Of a stretch of DNA of 64,000 nucleotides, positions 54,266 to 63,123 are shown one piece after another. The position numbers were made by a program, and so were the translations under genes. Location: positions 248,001-312,000 of the forward strand of contig NZ_JCKI01000007.1 of assembly GCF_000708265.2 (NCBI RefSeq), written 5' to 3'. Position 1 is the stretch's first letter. Every line of letters starts with the position of its first letter. The notes under the pieces were generated by a model. It was not told the DNA's origin. It saw only the letters and a program-made list of their open reading frames with translations, and searched no databases. The DNA comes from Pedobacter sp. R20-19 (GTDB lineage: Bacteria; Bacteroidota; Bacteroidia; Sphingobacteriales; Sphingobacteriaceae).

Positions 54266-55696
54266 ATGAAACCTTTTCATTCGAGAACCAAAATTGTTGC
54301 CACGCTTGGGCCCGCATCAGCAAAACCAGATGTATTATACAGTATGTTTAACGCGGGTTTAGACGTTTGCCGTTTAAACTTTTCACATGGATCTCAGGCA
54401 GATCACCAGGCCGTTTTAGATACCATTAAAGATCTGAACAAAAAATACGACTATAATGTTGGTATCCTTGCCGATTTACAAGGCCCAAAAATTCGTATTG
54501 GTTTAGTAAAAGAAGGTGGTATTAACCTGATTAATGGTAAAACTACTGTAATTACCACCAACGAATGTATTGGTAATGAGGAACGCATTTATATTACTTA
54601 TCAAAGTTTTCCTCAGGATGTGCAGGCTGGCGAGATTATCCTTTTGGATGATGGCAAGCTGCAAATGAAAGTAGTTTCTACTAATTTAAAAGACGAAGTA
54701 GTTTGTGAAATCGTTCATGGAGGTATTTTAACTTCAAGAAAAGGTGTAAACCTTCCTAATACAAAAGTTTCTATTCCATCATTAACTCCGGAAGATCGGG
54801 AGAACTTAGAATTTGTTCTTGAAAATGATGTGGAGTGGATTGGTTTATCATTTGTTCGTAAAGCAGATGATATTATCGAGCTTAAAAAAATCATTGCTGA
54901 ACGTGGTAAAACTGCCCGTGTAATTGCTAAAATTGAAAAACCAGAAGCAATTGCGAATATTGATGAAATTATTGCTGTTTCTGATGGTATTATGGTTGCA
55001 CGTGGTGATTTGGGTGTTGAATGTCCGATGGAAGAAGTGCCATTGTTACAAAAAATGATTGTAGCTAAATGTAGAGCGGCTTCTAAACCTGTAATTGTAG
55101 CTACTCAAATGTTAGAAAGCATGATTACTACTCCTCGCCCTACCCGTGCGGAAGTGAATGATGTGGCTAACTCGGTTTTGGATGGCGCAGATGCGGTTAT
55201 GTTAAGTGGTGAAACATCTGTTGGAGAGTTTCCGTTAATCGTAATTGAAACGATGCAGAAAATTATTCAGAACATTGAACAAAACAACTATCCATTTAAC
55301 CCTGATAAATTTTTAAAGCCAAAATCACCATCATTCTTAAGTGATGCGATTTGTGATTCTGCTTGTTTCTTAGCTAAACAGACTAACGCTGTTGGTATTG
55401 TTTCTATGACTTTAAGCGGTTATACTGCGTTTGAAATTTCAAGTCACAGACCAGAAGCTTTAACATTTATTTTTACCAGCAACAGATCTTTATTAAATGC
55501 AGTTAGTTTACTTTGGGGTGTTAGAGGTTTCTACTATGATAAATGGGAGAGCACAGATAACACCATCATTGAGGTTAATGAGTTCTTAAAAAGCAAGAAA
55601 CTGGTTAAACAAGGTGATATTATTATTAATACTGCTGCGATTCCAATTGACGCAAAGGGCAAAACGAATATGTTAAAAATCACAGTGATTGATTAA
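54266..55696 (+). CDS. pyk: Pyruvate kinase
   Basis: A 476-residue glycolytic enzyme making pyruvate and ATP from phosphoenolpyruvate and ADP. The start has T-K-I-V-A-T-L-G-P-A-S and L-N-F-S-H-G. The active-site signature is I-A-K-I-E-K-P-E-A-I near 221, with R-G-D-L-G-V-E-C and T-Q-M-L-E-S-M following. The C-terminal domain is standard with no PEP-utiliser extension. Confidence 0.97.
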   Translation: MKPFHSRTKIVATLGPASAKPDVLYSMFNAGLDVCRLNFSHGSQADHQAVLDTIKDLNKKYDYNVGILADLQGPKIRIGLVKEGGINLINGKTTVITTNECIGNEERIYITYQSFPQDVQAGEIILLDDGKLQMKVVSTNLKDEVVCEIVHGGILTSRKGVNLPNTKVSIPSLTPEDRENLEFVLENDVEWIGLSFVRKADDIIELKKIIAERGKTARVIAKIEKPEAIANIDEIIAVSDGIMVARGDLGVECPMEEVPLLQKMIVAKCRAASKPVIVATQMLESMITTPRPTRAEVNDVANSVLDGADAVMLSGETSVGEFPLIVIETMQKIIQNIEQNNYPFNPDKFLKPKSPSFLSDAICDSACFLAKQTNAVGIVSMTLSGYTAFEISSHRPEALTFIFTSNRSLLNAVSLLWGVRGFYYDKWESTDNTIIEVNEFLKSKKLVKQGDIIINTAAIPIDAKGKTNMLKITVID

Positions 55697-55711
55697 TCAT
55701 TAAATATTTAA

Positions 55712-55746
55712 AAAAAAACGCCTTGTACTGCAAGGCGTTTTTTTTT
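55712..55746 (+). terminator. Intrinsic terminator of pyk
   Basis: AAACGCCTTG-TACTG-CAAGGCGTTT with flanking A and T tracts. Confidence 0.92.
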
Positions 55747-55856
55747 AATATTTTATTTTTTAAGGAAAGCTATCATCAATATTCTTTAATTTTTAGAATA
55801 CTCGACTATTAGTTATTGATTCTTTAAATTATTAATGTAAATCTCAATAAAAACTA

Positions 55857-55864
55857 TATTTTTG
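55857..55864 (+). promoter_or_regulatory. Candidate -7 promoter element TATTTTTG of tRNA-Ser
   Basis: An exact TAnnTTTG match, 16 bases before the mature tRNA 5' end. Confidence 0.6.
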
Positions 55865-55880
55865 CACTCCACTAAAAAAC

Positions 55881-55966
<86 letters not shown>

Positions 55967-55982
55967 GAATAAAAATACCTTA

Positions 55983-56013
55983 AAGCCTGCAAATCAAAAG
56001 ATTGCAGGCTTTT
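55983..56013 (+). terminator. Intrinsic terminator after tRNA-Ser
   Basis: AAGCCTGCAA with its complement and a 9-base loop, then TTTTG. It resembles the hairpin after tRNA-Asp (63083-63115). Confidence 0.8.
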
Positions 56014-56026
56014 GTTTTGGCGACTA

Positions 56027-56049
56027 AAATGGTAGATTATCTACCATTT
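56027..56049. promoter_or_regulatory. 23-bp perfect palindrome at the island edge
   Basis: AAATGGTAGAT-T-ATCTACCATTT, 11-bp arms around one base, lies 60 bases inside the island from the tRNA-Ser. It could be a recombinase arm site or an operator. The rest of 56050-56282 holds no convincing gene. Confidence 0.5.
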
Positions 56050-56282
56050 AGCAACAAAAATGTGGTGTATTTCGTTGCATGGATTTAAGAAAACAACCAA
56101 TGCCCGAATTGGTTACAACTATCTATAATCAGCATTTCCAGCAACAGGGCATCTGTTTAAAAACCTCCTGTAAGCTTAATTTTGTTTCACTTTAAACCCC
56201 TACTAACAAGCGTCCAACACTGTCATCGCTTTGGCCAATACGGAAATGCATTTTCTAATTCCCTTTATTAAAATGATATTTT

Positions 56283-57119
56283 TTAGATCCCCTTGTAAAA
56301 AGGCATATCTTTCATCCAGTAAAGCTGTTCTGATCGAATCTTGGTCTTTAGCTTTTCAGCAAGTACTTTTATTTCTGGCAAGTGTTTCTTTAATCGATAA
56401 TTCCATGTATCTATATCATCAGCTCCCCTAATTTCGTCAGTATTATAGATTGTAACTGGGATATCGACCCCGTGAATGGCCATGGAATTTTCCAGATTGG
56501 AGAGCAGTGCACATCTAAAAGAAAATCTAGGCTTGCCTTTGATTAGTTCCGTAAATTCTATATTACTTTCCAGAAGCTCCACTACCTTGCCGATGCTGTA
56601 CAGGGTGCACAGTCCAGCCAGTTTATTCTGAATATTACACAGCACGGTATCAGATGGATGGTTTTCGAGTGCTCTATTAATTTCTGCATCGAAGCGTTTT
56701 TCAGCATCAGGATCGTTCATACCCAAAAGGGTATAATTCAGTATCTCCTTCCAGTAATCATTTCCTGATTCATACCATTTTCTAACGGTTTCATAACTCT
56801 CTGGATAAGGCAGCATGACAAAGAAACTCGGATCTGGAATTTCATTTACTTTTACATGCACAGGTTTTTTCCCTTTGAGGTATCGGCTGTATTCATTTAC
56901 ATCCAGCCACTTCATAAAATAGGGTTTTAATAGCGAATCCTGATACAGTGCCTTAAAATCCATATTGTAATAGTTAGCCCTATAGATTCTTTCCTTAACC
57001 TCAAAAGGTTTATAGGTCTTAAAAAGACGAAGTATGGAATCTGGCTTTAAGGGTTCTTTACGCTGTCCAAAGGCAGCGCTAATATTCAGAACCAAAAGTA
57101 GCAGCAATATTTTTTTCAT
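56283..57119 (-). CDS. Secreted protein of unknown function in the toxin island
   Basis: A 278-residue protein with a signal peptide (M-K-K-I-L-L-L-L-L-V-L to A-A-F-G-Q, residues 1-19). The remainder is soluble, rich in Tyr, Lys and Glu, with P-Y-P-E-S-Y-E-T-V near 123 and no motif I recognise. It starts 42 bp after the PoNi-type immunity gene stop, on the same strand. Possible roles are periplasmic immunity or an accessory protein; neither is shown by sequence. Confidence 0.7.
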   Translation of the reverse strand: MKKILLLLLVLNISAAFGQRKEPLKPDSILRLFKTYKPFEVKERIYRANYYNMDFKALYQDSLLKPYFMKWLDVNEYSRYLKGKKPVHVKVNEIPDPSFFVMLPYPESYETVRKWYESGNDYWKEILNYTLLGMNDPDAEKRFDAEINRALENHPSDTVLCNIQNKLAGLCTLYSIGKVVELLESNIEFTELIKGKPRFSFRCALLSNLENSMAIHGVDIPVTIYNTDEIRGADDIDTWNYRLKKHLPEIKVLAEKLKTKIRSEQLYWMKDMPFYKGI

Positions 57120-57161
57120 ATCTTGTTATACTGGGTATGTAGTTATAATCTTTTAGCTATT

Positions 57162-57910
57162 TTACTGATGCACCAAATCTTTAGGATAATACTGACAGTC
57201 TCTAAAGCTAGCGTCGTCCAACCCCATAATCTTCACAACCGCGGCAGTTTCAAAACTCCAGTAACCAAAGTAGGTATCATGTTTGCTTTTATGGCTGTTG
57301 TACCAGCCAGCATCTTTATGGTTCTTACACCAATCTTTTGTAACAAATTCTTTCACTAATTTTTCGGCGTTTGCTTTATCTGTTTCATTAATGGCTTGGC
57401 GTAACTTTTCAAATATTTCAGGCACTCCAAAAAACTCCACATAGCTTTCTTGTGAAATCGGTTGCCTATCTTTTAACTTGGCTCGTATGATAAACTCAAA
57501 CAAATAATCCTTTACGCCATCACGATCTATTACAGCTACCAGCTTTTTAAAGTCTGCCTCATCTATATTTAGCAAATATCCTAAGGATAACATCCATAGC
57601 ATTTCATCATAACCTGACAATCCGTATTGATTTAATTTTTTACCATTATGATCAATAAGCCAAAAGCCGTCCCAACTTTCAGAAATCAATTTTAAACCAA
57701 TAGGTATTTGCAATTTAATATCAGATATAGGACTGCCTCCAGAATACAAAGAATTTATAATATTGAATGAATCGCTATTCGTTTCATGAAATTAACTCTA
57801 TCTGGTGCTGTTTTTCCACTTACAATCATACTCTCAATTTCTTGTATGCTATCCTTAAAAACAGAAACTTGCTTATCGAAATAAGTCTTATCTTTTAATT
57901 TATCTCTCAT
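57162..57910 (-). pseudogene. PoNi-type immunity gene (DUF1910/DUF1911) with a frameshift
   Basis: The ATG at 57910 opens M-R-D-K-L-K-D-K-T-Y-F-D and runs to A-P-D-R-V, then hits a stop near 57769. From about 57791 the next frame continues the same protein (F-N-I-I-N-S-L-Y-S-G-G-S-P) to the stop at 57162, ending W-Y-N-S-H-K-S-K-H-D-T-Y-F-G-Y-W-S-F-E and Y-Y-P-K-D-L-V-H. The latter is the DUF1911 signature of PoNi immunity proteins that neutralise PoNe DNase toxins. One lost base would explain the break. The intact length would be about 248 residues. Its ATG overlaps the stop of the upstream toxin tip. Confidence 0.75.
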
Positions 57911-58260
57911 GGTTTAAAAACTCCGATTACAGATGCGTTAGCATCTAACTCTTTATAAATAATTGTTCCGTCAGGTGCTATTTCTGCCAGTAGTCTTCTG
58001 TAATTATTAGCAATTTTATTTCTCAAACTTGTATTTCCATTCACAGCATCCAAAATGCGAGGTCCAATCCAAACATCACTCATTTGTTTAGTTCCATCAG
58101 TTAAAGTACTTAAAGTAGCCGTACCACTATTTAGATTCAACAATAAAATATTCATTTCCCTTCTTAAACACGCCATCAATACCCTGTCTCGCTGGTGTAT
58201 CAATACTTTTGCAAGATTAGCTGAACTTATTCCAATAGCTCTTTACCTCATTTCAACACA
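57907..58260 (-). pseudogene. Broken PD-(D/E)XK nuclease toxin tip (PoNe-like)
   Basis: Two frames carry parts of one nuclease. The first (58127-58216) reads A-R-Q-G-I-D-G-V-F-K-K-G-N-E-Y-F-I-V-E-S-K and stops, giving the D...E-x-K core of the PD-(D/E)XK fold. The second (57907 to about 58130) continues S-G-T-A-T-L-S-T-L-T-D-G-T-K-Q-M-S-D-V-W-I to V-F-K-P. No signal peptide or toxin body is attached, so it is an orphan tip. Its stop overlaps the ATG of the PoNi-type immunity gene, as expected for a cognate pair. Confidence 0.7.
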
Positions 58261-58317
58261 AAAGAACCTTTGTATAAGAATAATATTTGCAATAGACGAA
58301 CTCAGTTGGCATATCAT

Positions 58318-58407
58318 TTATGGTGAATTTAAACACTCTGTTTTCAAAGATGGCGTTAAATTCTTCTTCAGCATATAAAAATGAATTTCTGCATCCAGAA
58401 TAAACAT
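58318..58407 (-). pseudogene. Duplicated scrap of the main toxin's C-terminal tail
   Basis: Reads M-F-I-L-D-A-E-I-H-F-Y-M-L-K-K-N-L-T-P-S then a stop. It aligns with A-E-I-H-I-Y-M-P-K-V-N-I-T-E-S-L-K near the end of the main toxin (around 58950-59010). Nucleotide similarity is also visible (catataaa-atgaatttctgcat). It lies just after the immunity gene, suggesting recombination between related tips. Confidence 0.65.
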
Positions 58408-58420
58408 TTTTATATTGTCA

Positions 58421-58855
58421 TTAATTTTCTATCATTTTTTCATCTATTATTCCTGTCCCATCTACTAATAGCAATGCGCCTAAATGTTTTGCCATTTCAA
58501 CAAAGATTTTTAAATCTTCTAATTTTGGAGTTCGCTCAAAACCAATGCTTATCCAGTTATTTCGAGAGCTAAAACCACAGTTAATATTATAGTACCCTTT
58601 CTTTTCATCAAACTCTTTAAAACAACTGACTTTATTTAAACTAGCCACAACTCCTTCTTTAAAATCTTCTGGTACTTTGTCAATGTTTGCAGCTGCCTCC
58701 AATCCACTTTTTGTTTTTTCATACCAAATAAATTCGCTTTGGTTTCTATTAACAAAATCAACCCACTTCTCATAGTTTAATGGCTGAATCTTTTTAAAAA
58801 CTGAATCCATTATGTTTGTGGCAATATAAAAATGTGTACTTCTGTTAAACTTCAT
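58421..58855 (-). CDS. Probable immunity protein for the FN3 toxin
   Basis: A 144-residue soluble, slightly acidic protein with no signal peptide, which starts 5 bases after the toxin stop codon. I recognise no family. It contains Y-E-K-W-V-D-F-V-N near 28 and W-I-S-I-G-F-E-R-T near 101. Small size, low GC and a place directly downstream of a toxin tip are the usual marks of a cognate immunity gene. A cytoplasmic location would fit a nuclease toxin. The role is inferred from position only. Confidence 0.65.
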   Translation of the reverse strand: MKFNRSTHFYIATNIMDSVFKKIQPLNYEKWVDFVNRNQSEFIWYEKTKSGLEAAANIDKVPEDFKEGVVASLNKVSCFKEFDEKKGYYNINCGFSSRNNWISIGFERTPKLEDLKIFVEMAKHLGALLLVDGTGIIDEKMIEN

Positions 58856-58860
58856 AATAC

Positions 58861-61800
58861 TTATTGAATAAAATCTTCTAATGCTTTAATCTCAAATTTA
58901 ATTTTAGGATCTACAATATTTAATTTGTTCATCCAAGTAGTTTTTAGTGATTCAGTTATGTTTACCTTCGGCATATAAATATGAATTTCTGCATTGGTGA
59001 TCACCATTTTTTTACCATTACTTAACAAACCTTTTGAAAAATCTAAACCATCTTTTAAAAATCTAATATTCTTTTGTATTGGAGCAGAAGCCAACCAAGT
59101 ATCCACATTGGTAGTAATGGTGGTTTTCATAGATACTGCTGTATTTGCAAATATTTGGTCGCCTACTGCATTCCCTTTATAAAAATCAACTCCTTTAAAA
59201 AAATCAGAAATATCGCCAGTATGTTCCCATCCATAAGATTTAGTGTAACGATACTGCCCCATAATATCCTCAAAAAAGCTTCTACCTTCAAGCATTTCTT
59301 GCACAGGATATTTGGTATTCCAAATACTTTTTATGTACTCTAGTTTCTGTGCAAGTGTTTTATTTACAAACGAAAGTAAGTCATTCCCTGATCCAACAAC
59401 TAAATTATCAGCCAGTCCTTCAATCCCTTTCGACCTTTCAAGCAGTTCAGCTCCCGCCTTTTCTACATTGCTTGCAGACTTTCCAAGGTACTCTTCAAAA
59501 GTAATAATTTTTCTTGCGCTGTTGGCCTCACCTGTACCGATAAACAGCGTGGCCAAGTCTGCGACCAGCTTTCCCTGTTTGTAGCGGGCAATTTCATCGG
59601 TTTTGGTGATCTGTTTTAAATAAGCCTCCAGACGCTTTGCAATCGATGCCGAAGCGGTAGCCAGTTTTTCGCTGTTGCTGACCACTTCATAAAGCTTGGT
59701 AATGGTTTCCTCTGAATCGTCCCTTACCTTTTCGGATGCCAGGCAGGCCAGGATCTTATCCGCCTTGTTTCTGGCCACATACCGGTTGACGGAGTTCTTA
59801 ATCGCCGCCCAGAAACCGTCTTCTTTTTCCAGCTGTTTTATCCTTTCCTGCAAACGCTCATAGCTCTGGTAATCATCCAGCAGGTTGTCGCATTCCAGTA
59901 GGCCAACGCCATAAGCATCAATGAGTTTTTCAAAGTTTTTATGGATGTCGTACAATCCTTTGACCTGACCATAGGCTCCATCAATTACTCCAGAGGTATA
60001 GGGCCTGTCGGTCAGGTAATAGTAACTGCTTTCTGCTGTGCCAGCATTTCGCCAGAAACAGTAAGGCACAATCCCGTTATCCTCATAGGGCTTCCACTGT
60101 TCTTCACTGCATTGCTCATAATAGCTGTAAATACTATATATTTTTTGCAGAGTCGAGATAAATTCCGTCCCGTGCTCATCAAAATAGGTATCGATACATT
60201 TCAGGGTGATGCTTTCCTTCAACTGGGCACCCTGGATTGCAGGAATCTCCCTTTTTAGGTTCGGATAGTCTATCCAGACCGAATACAGCTCTGCCTTGCA
60301 GTCCAGTTTCTTGAGCAGCAGTACTTCTATCTTTCCCTTTGCAGGTATTTTGCCACTGGCATAGCTTGCCCCATCTGCAGTTTTGTAGCTGCTGTCTGCC
60401 GGACTAAATTTATAAACTGTTCCATCAGAAAGAGTAAAGCCTGCCAGAACACCCGTGGTATTGTTGCAGCTATAGGTTACTACATCGGCTCTTTTCAGGT
60501 AGACCGGTGCGCCCATAGGCGATAGAAATGCGGTCAGCTCGTCCGTAGTTTTCTGCGCAGGCCCGGTATATATGGTGGCAAGATCCTGTTGATAGCCCAG
60601 TGCACCTGCCTTTTTGGCCTCGGCAGCCGAAGCCTTCTCCGCGTATTCCTTTAACTTGGTCGCTTCCGCAATCTTTTTCTTAAAGCAGTCGACATCCCGG
60701 TATTGCTCAAAATCAACATTCGGCCCTTTTTTGGGCACGATCTCATTTCCCTGGCAGTCCTTGTCGCCTGCGAGCCCATAGTAACCCTCCTTTTTGCTGG
60801 CCTGTTCGGCCTTTAGTTCTGTTTTTTCACTCTCAGAAAGATTTGGGCTTTTAAGGAGCGCTTCATAGGCTTTGTCTTCTTCCTTGTTTCTGTCCTCAGC
60901 CTCTTTTTTGTCTTTTGCTGTTCCGCTGTAAGCATCGAGGTAGCCTGTTCTTTTTTTGAGCAAATCAGTGATCTCCTGGACGAGCTGTTTGATATCGTTA
61001 TAGATGGTATTTACATCCGATAGCTGTTCTTCTTTAGGGTTATAGCTGGTTTCTACCACGCCTGCAAAAAGCTGCCTGTCGGTATTCACCTGGATATTGC
61101 TGAAGCGAACCTTGATGTTCGCATAGCCCAGCATGGTAATGGTTACATAACCGTCGCCACTGAAACTTCCCCCACCCGATACCCTGGTCAGCTTTACCGG
61201 GAATTTTCCGGCGGTAAAAAGTTCACCAGCATTTAAGCTTTTTATTGGTGTTCGGTTGGTGATGGCGATTTCCGGGCTGATCATCCCACAGTTTACCGTG
61301 GAAGTATCACCCTTTCCAGCCATTTCTAAAGTCAGGATATCCGAATAGGTCGCCATATCCAACCCATAGCCAAAATCGCCCACTACACAGGTTGCACCCA
61401 CCCGGTATTCGTAAGTTTTTCCTGGTTTCAGGTCATAGAGCATGGCCCGGGTGTTCAGCGTGCGTGCACTGTACCACTTGTTGTCGTTCAGCCGCTTTTC
61501 ACGGTACTGAACCGTGTAGCCGCCCGCGGGTGTCCCGCCACTGATAGCATCGGCCATCCAGTTAATGGTTGCCCTGTCAGAGCTTATACTGGAATTTATC
61601 CCAACCGGAGGCTTACAATTGTCCTGATAGGTAAAGGAATAGATCTCGCTGTAGCCGTTGTTGCGATAACTATCAGCCTGCTCACCCGTAGGCGAGGTGC
61701 TTACGGCCCTTACCCGCCAGGCATAACGCTTGCCCGGAATCAGCTGTGGTTCGGCTGGCCCCATCAATAAGGTAGTTGGCCTTAACGTAACCTGATAAAG

Positions 61801-62540
61801 CGGTTGACTGCTTTCAAAACCTGCTTCGGGCGCAATGCCGGTATCCCAAAGTTCTTTTAAAGTAAATTCATATTCGGTATTGAAAGCGCCGTTCGGGCTG
61901 CCCAAGTTGCGGGGTGTCCACTGAAAAACCACATTCTGGACTTCCCTGCTGGCAATGCGCTTACCCTTAACGGGCAGGTTCAGCAGTGGTGGGTCAGATA
62001 GGGTGATGTAGGCCCATGCTGCACTGCTTCCGGCTCAGCACCCGTCCTTGTGTTTACCTCTATCGCCTCAAAACAGAAACTGTAGTTTCCCTCGGGAAGT
62101 TTGCCGTTCTGGGCGTACATAGCCCGGGTAATGCCCGAAAAATTGAGGTTGTCGATATTAAAGTATGGGGCAAGGTCGCCCAGTATTACCTGATGGGGAA
62201 TTCCTGCATCCAAGTTGATGGTCGGATAATAGACACCGTCTCTGCTCTGCAGTTTGGCTCCCTGGCTCTCAATAGACATCCTAAGCCTAACGCTCAGCAT
62301 GGGTTTCTGGATGTCAGTATTGATTAGGGTAACGATGAGCCTGGCAACTGTTCCATTGTAATAATCGCTGGTATTCAGCGAATACGGCATGGGCATCTGC
62401 ACATTGACCGTTACCGGATAGATCTGGGCATTTGAGCCAAAGGAAAAAAGGAAAAGTGCAGTTAAGAGGCAGAAGGAATAAAATCGGGATGCCCGGCCAT
62501 TGGACTGCACTTGTTTTTTTTGGCGTAAACTTATTATCAT
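58861..62540 (-). pseudogene. Large secreted FN3-domain polymorphic toxin, interrupted by one frameshift
   Basis: Starts at 62540 with a signal peptide (residues about 20-38, ending S-N-A-Q). A beta-rich region with M-P-M-P-Y-S-L-N-T-S-D-Y-Y-N-G runs to about residue 169. The frame then stops at 61980, while the next frame is open from 62034 (A-W-A-Y-I-T-L-S-D-P-P-L-L-N-L-P) to 58861; one lost base between 61983 and 62034 explains this. The joined product would be about 1226 residues: two FN3 domains, coiled coils rich in Glu/Lys, a long helical body, and a C-terminal 150-residue tip (G-V-D-F-Y-K-G-N-A-V-G-D-Q to V-S-M-K-T-T) that could be a PD-(D/E)XK-type nuclease. The tip's activity is inferred. 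Confidence 0.72.
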
Positions 62541-62789
62541 TGATATTTATTAAAAAATCCTATTGGGTACTGCAAACAAAAAAATAGAGATGATTCAATA
62601 AATTATCCTGCGATAACAGTAGCTAAAATATCAAAATTTGTTGACAATCAAAATGCGTCGAGAAAATATCTGATTCAAAAAAAGCATCGGTGCGAATAAT
62701 CTTTTTAAATTTACCAATAAAATTTAAGCTGTAAGTATTGTATATATACCGATCACAAAATGTTGGTTATCAAGCATATTTAAGAGGAT
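62541..62789. other. Island edge, no gene seen
   Basis: AT-rich sequence upstream of the toxin start. It should hold the toxin promoter; no clear TAnnTTTG pair is found. Confidence 0.35.
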
Positions 62790-62810
62790 TTCGAATCCCG
62801 CCCTCTCCGC
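62790..62810 (+). mobile_element. attR-like site: exact 21-bp copy of tRNA-Ser 3' end
   Basis: Identical to 55946-55966. The sequence just before it (agagga) diverges from the tRNA, so only the T loop to acceptor end is duplicated and no second tRNA is encoded. Confidence 0.8.
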
Positions 62811-62935
62811 ACTATTAAGCTGATTATTTAACTTGAATTTTATGTGCTGTTAAATTATTCACAATAACAATCAATGAGTTATAAAATATCAGCTAAAAAA
62901 ATGATTAGTTATGCAAATAAAAGAGATATAGTTTC

Positions 62936-62943
62936 TATGTTTG
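62936..62943 (+). promoter_or_regulatory. Candidate -7 promoter element TATGTTTG of tRNA-Asp
   Basis: An exact TAnnTTTG match, 42 bases before the tRNA 5' end. Confidence 0.6.
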
Positions 62944-62985
62944 CATCCTCGAAAGAGAAGAGGTTCAACTTTAAACTGAACAAAA

Positions 62986-63059
62986 GGAGTGGTAGTTCAG
63001 CTGGTTAGAATGCCTGCCTGTCACGCAGGAGGTCGCGGGTTCGAGTCCCGTCCATTCCG
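62986..63059 (+). tRNA. tRNA-Asp (GTC)
   Basis: A 74-base tRNA. Acceptor arms are GGAGTGG and CCATTCC with one G-U pair, discriminator G. The anticodon loop CTGTCAC gives GTC. The T loop is TTCGAGT. No CCA is encoded. Confidence 0.96.
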
Positions 63060-63082
63060 CGAAAATAGTTTTAAATTTAACT

Positions 63083-63115
63083 AAAAGCCTGTAAATTAAA
63101 TATTTACAGGCTTTT
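63083..63115. terminator. Terminator between tRNA-Asp and the response regulator
   Basis: AAAAGCCTGTAAAT with its near-perfect complement and T tract, 23 bases after the tRNA. It can serve both convergent units. Confidence 0.85.
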
Positions 63116-63123
63116 TCGTTTTC

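Larger units (their letters stand above)
55967..62810. mobile_element. 6.8-kb tRNA-Ser-borne polymorphic toxin/immunity island
   Basis: The interval between the tRNA-Ser 3' end and its exact 21-bp copy holds only minus-strand genes: a secreted orphan protein, a broken PoNi-type immunity gene, a broken nuclease tip, an immunity gene and a large FN3 toxin. The toxin body is GC-rich (65% in 61501-61560 by count) against a low-GC background. No integrase, relaxase or phage gene is seen, so the element appears immobile now. Island status is inferred from the repeats, the gene content and the composition. Confidence 0.75.

Noticed and set aside
56075..56195. 38-codon frame near the island left edge as an integrase remnant
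   Set aside because: No tyrosine-recombinase motif (R, H-x-x-R, Y) is present; not enough to call.
58260..58380. Alternative frame reading as part of the orphan toxin tip
   Set aside because: The same bases align better, in another frame, with the tail of the main toxin.
61983..62034. Programmed -1 ribosomal frameshift in the toxin gene
   Set aside because: No slippery heptamer or strong downstream structure is visible; a lost base is simpler.
62781..62810. Second tRNA-Ser gene
   Set aside because: Only the T loop to acceptor end is present; the D arm, anticodon and variable arm are missing.
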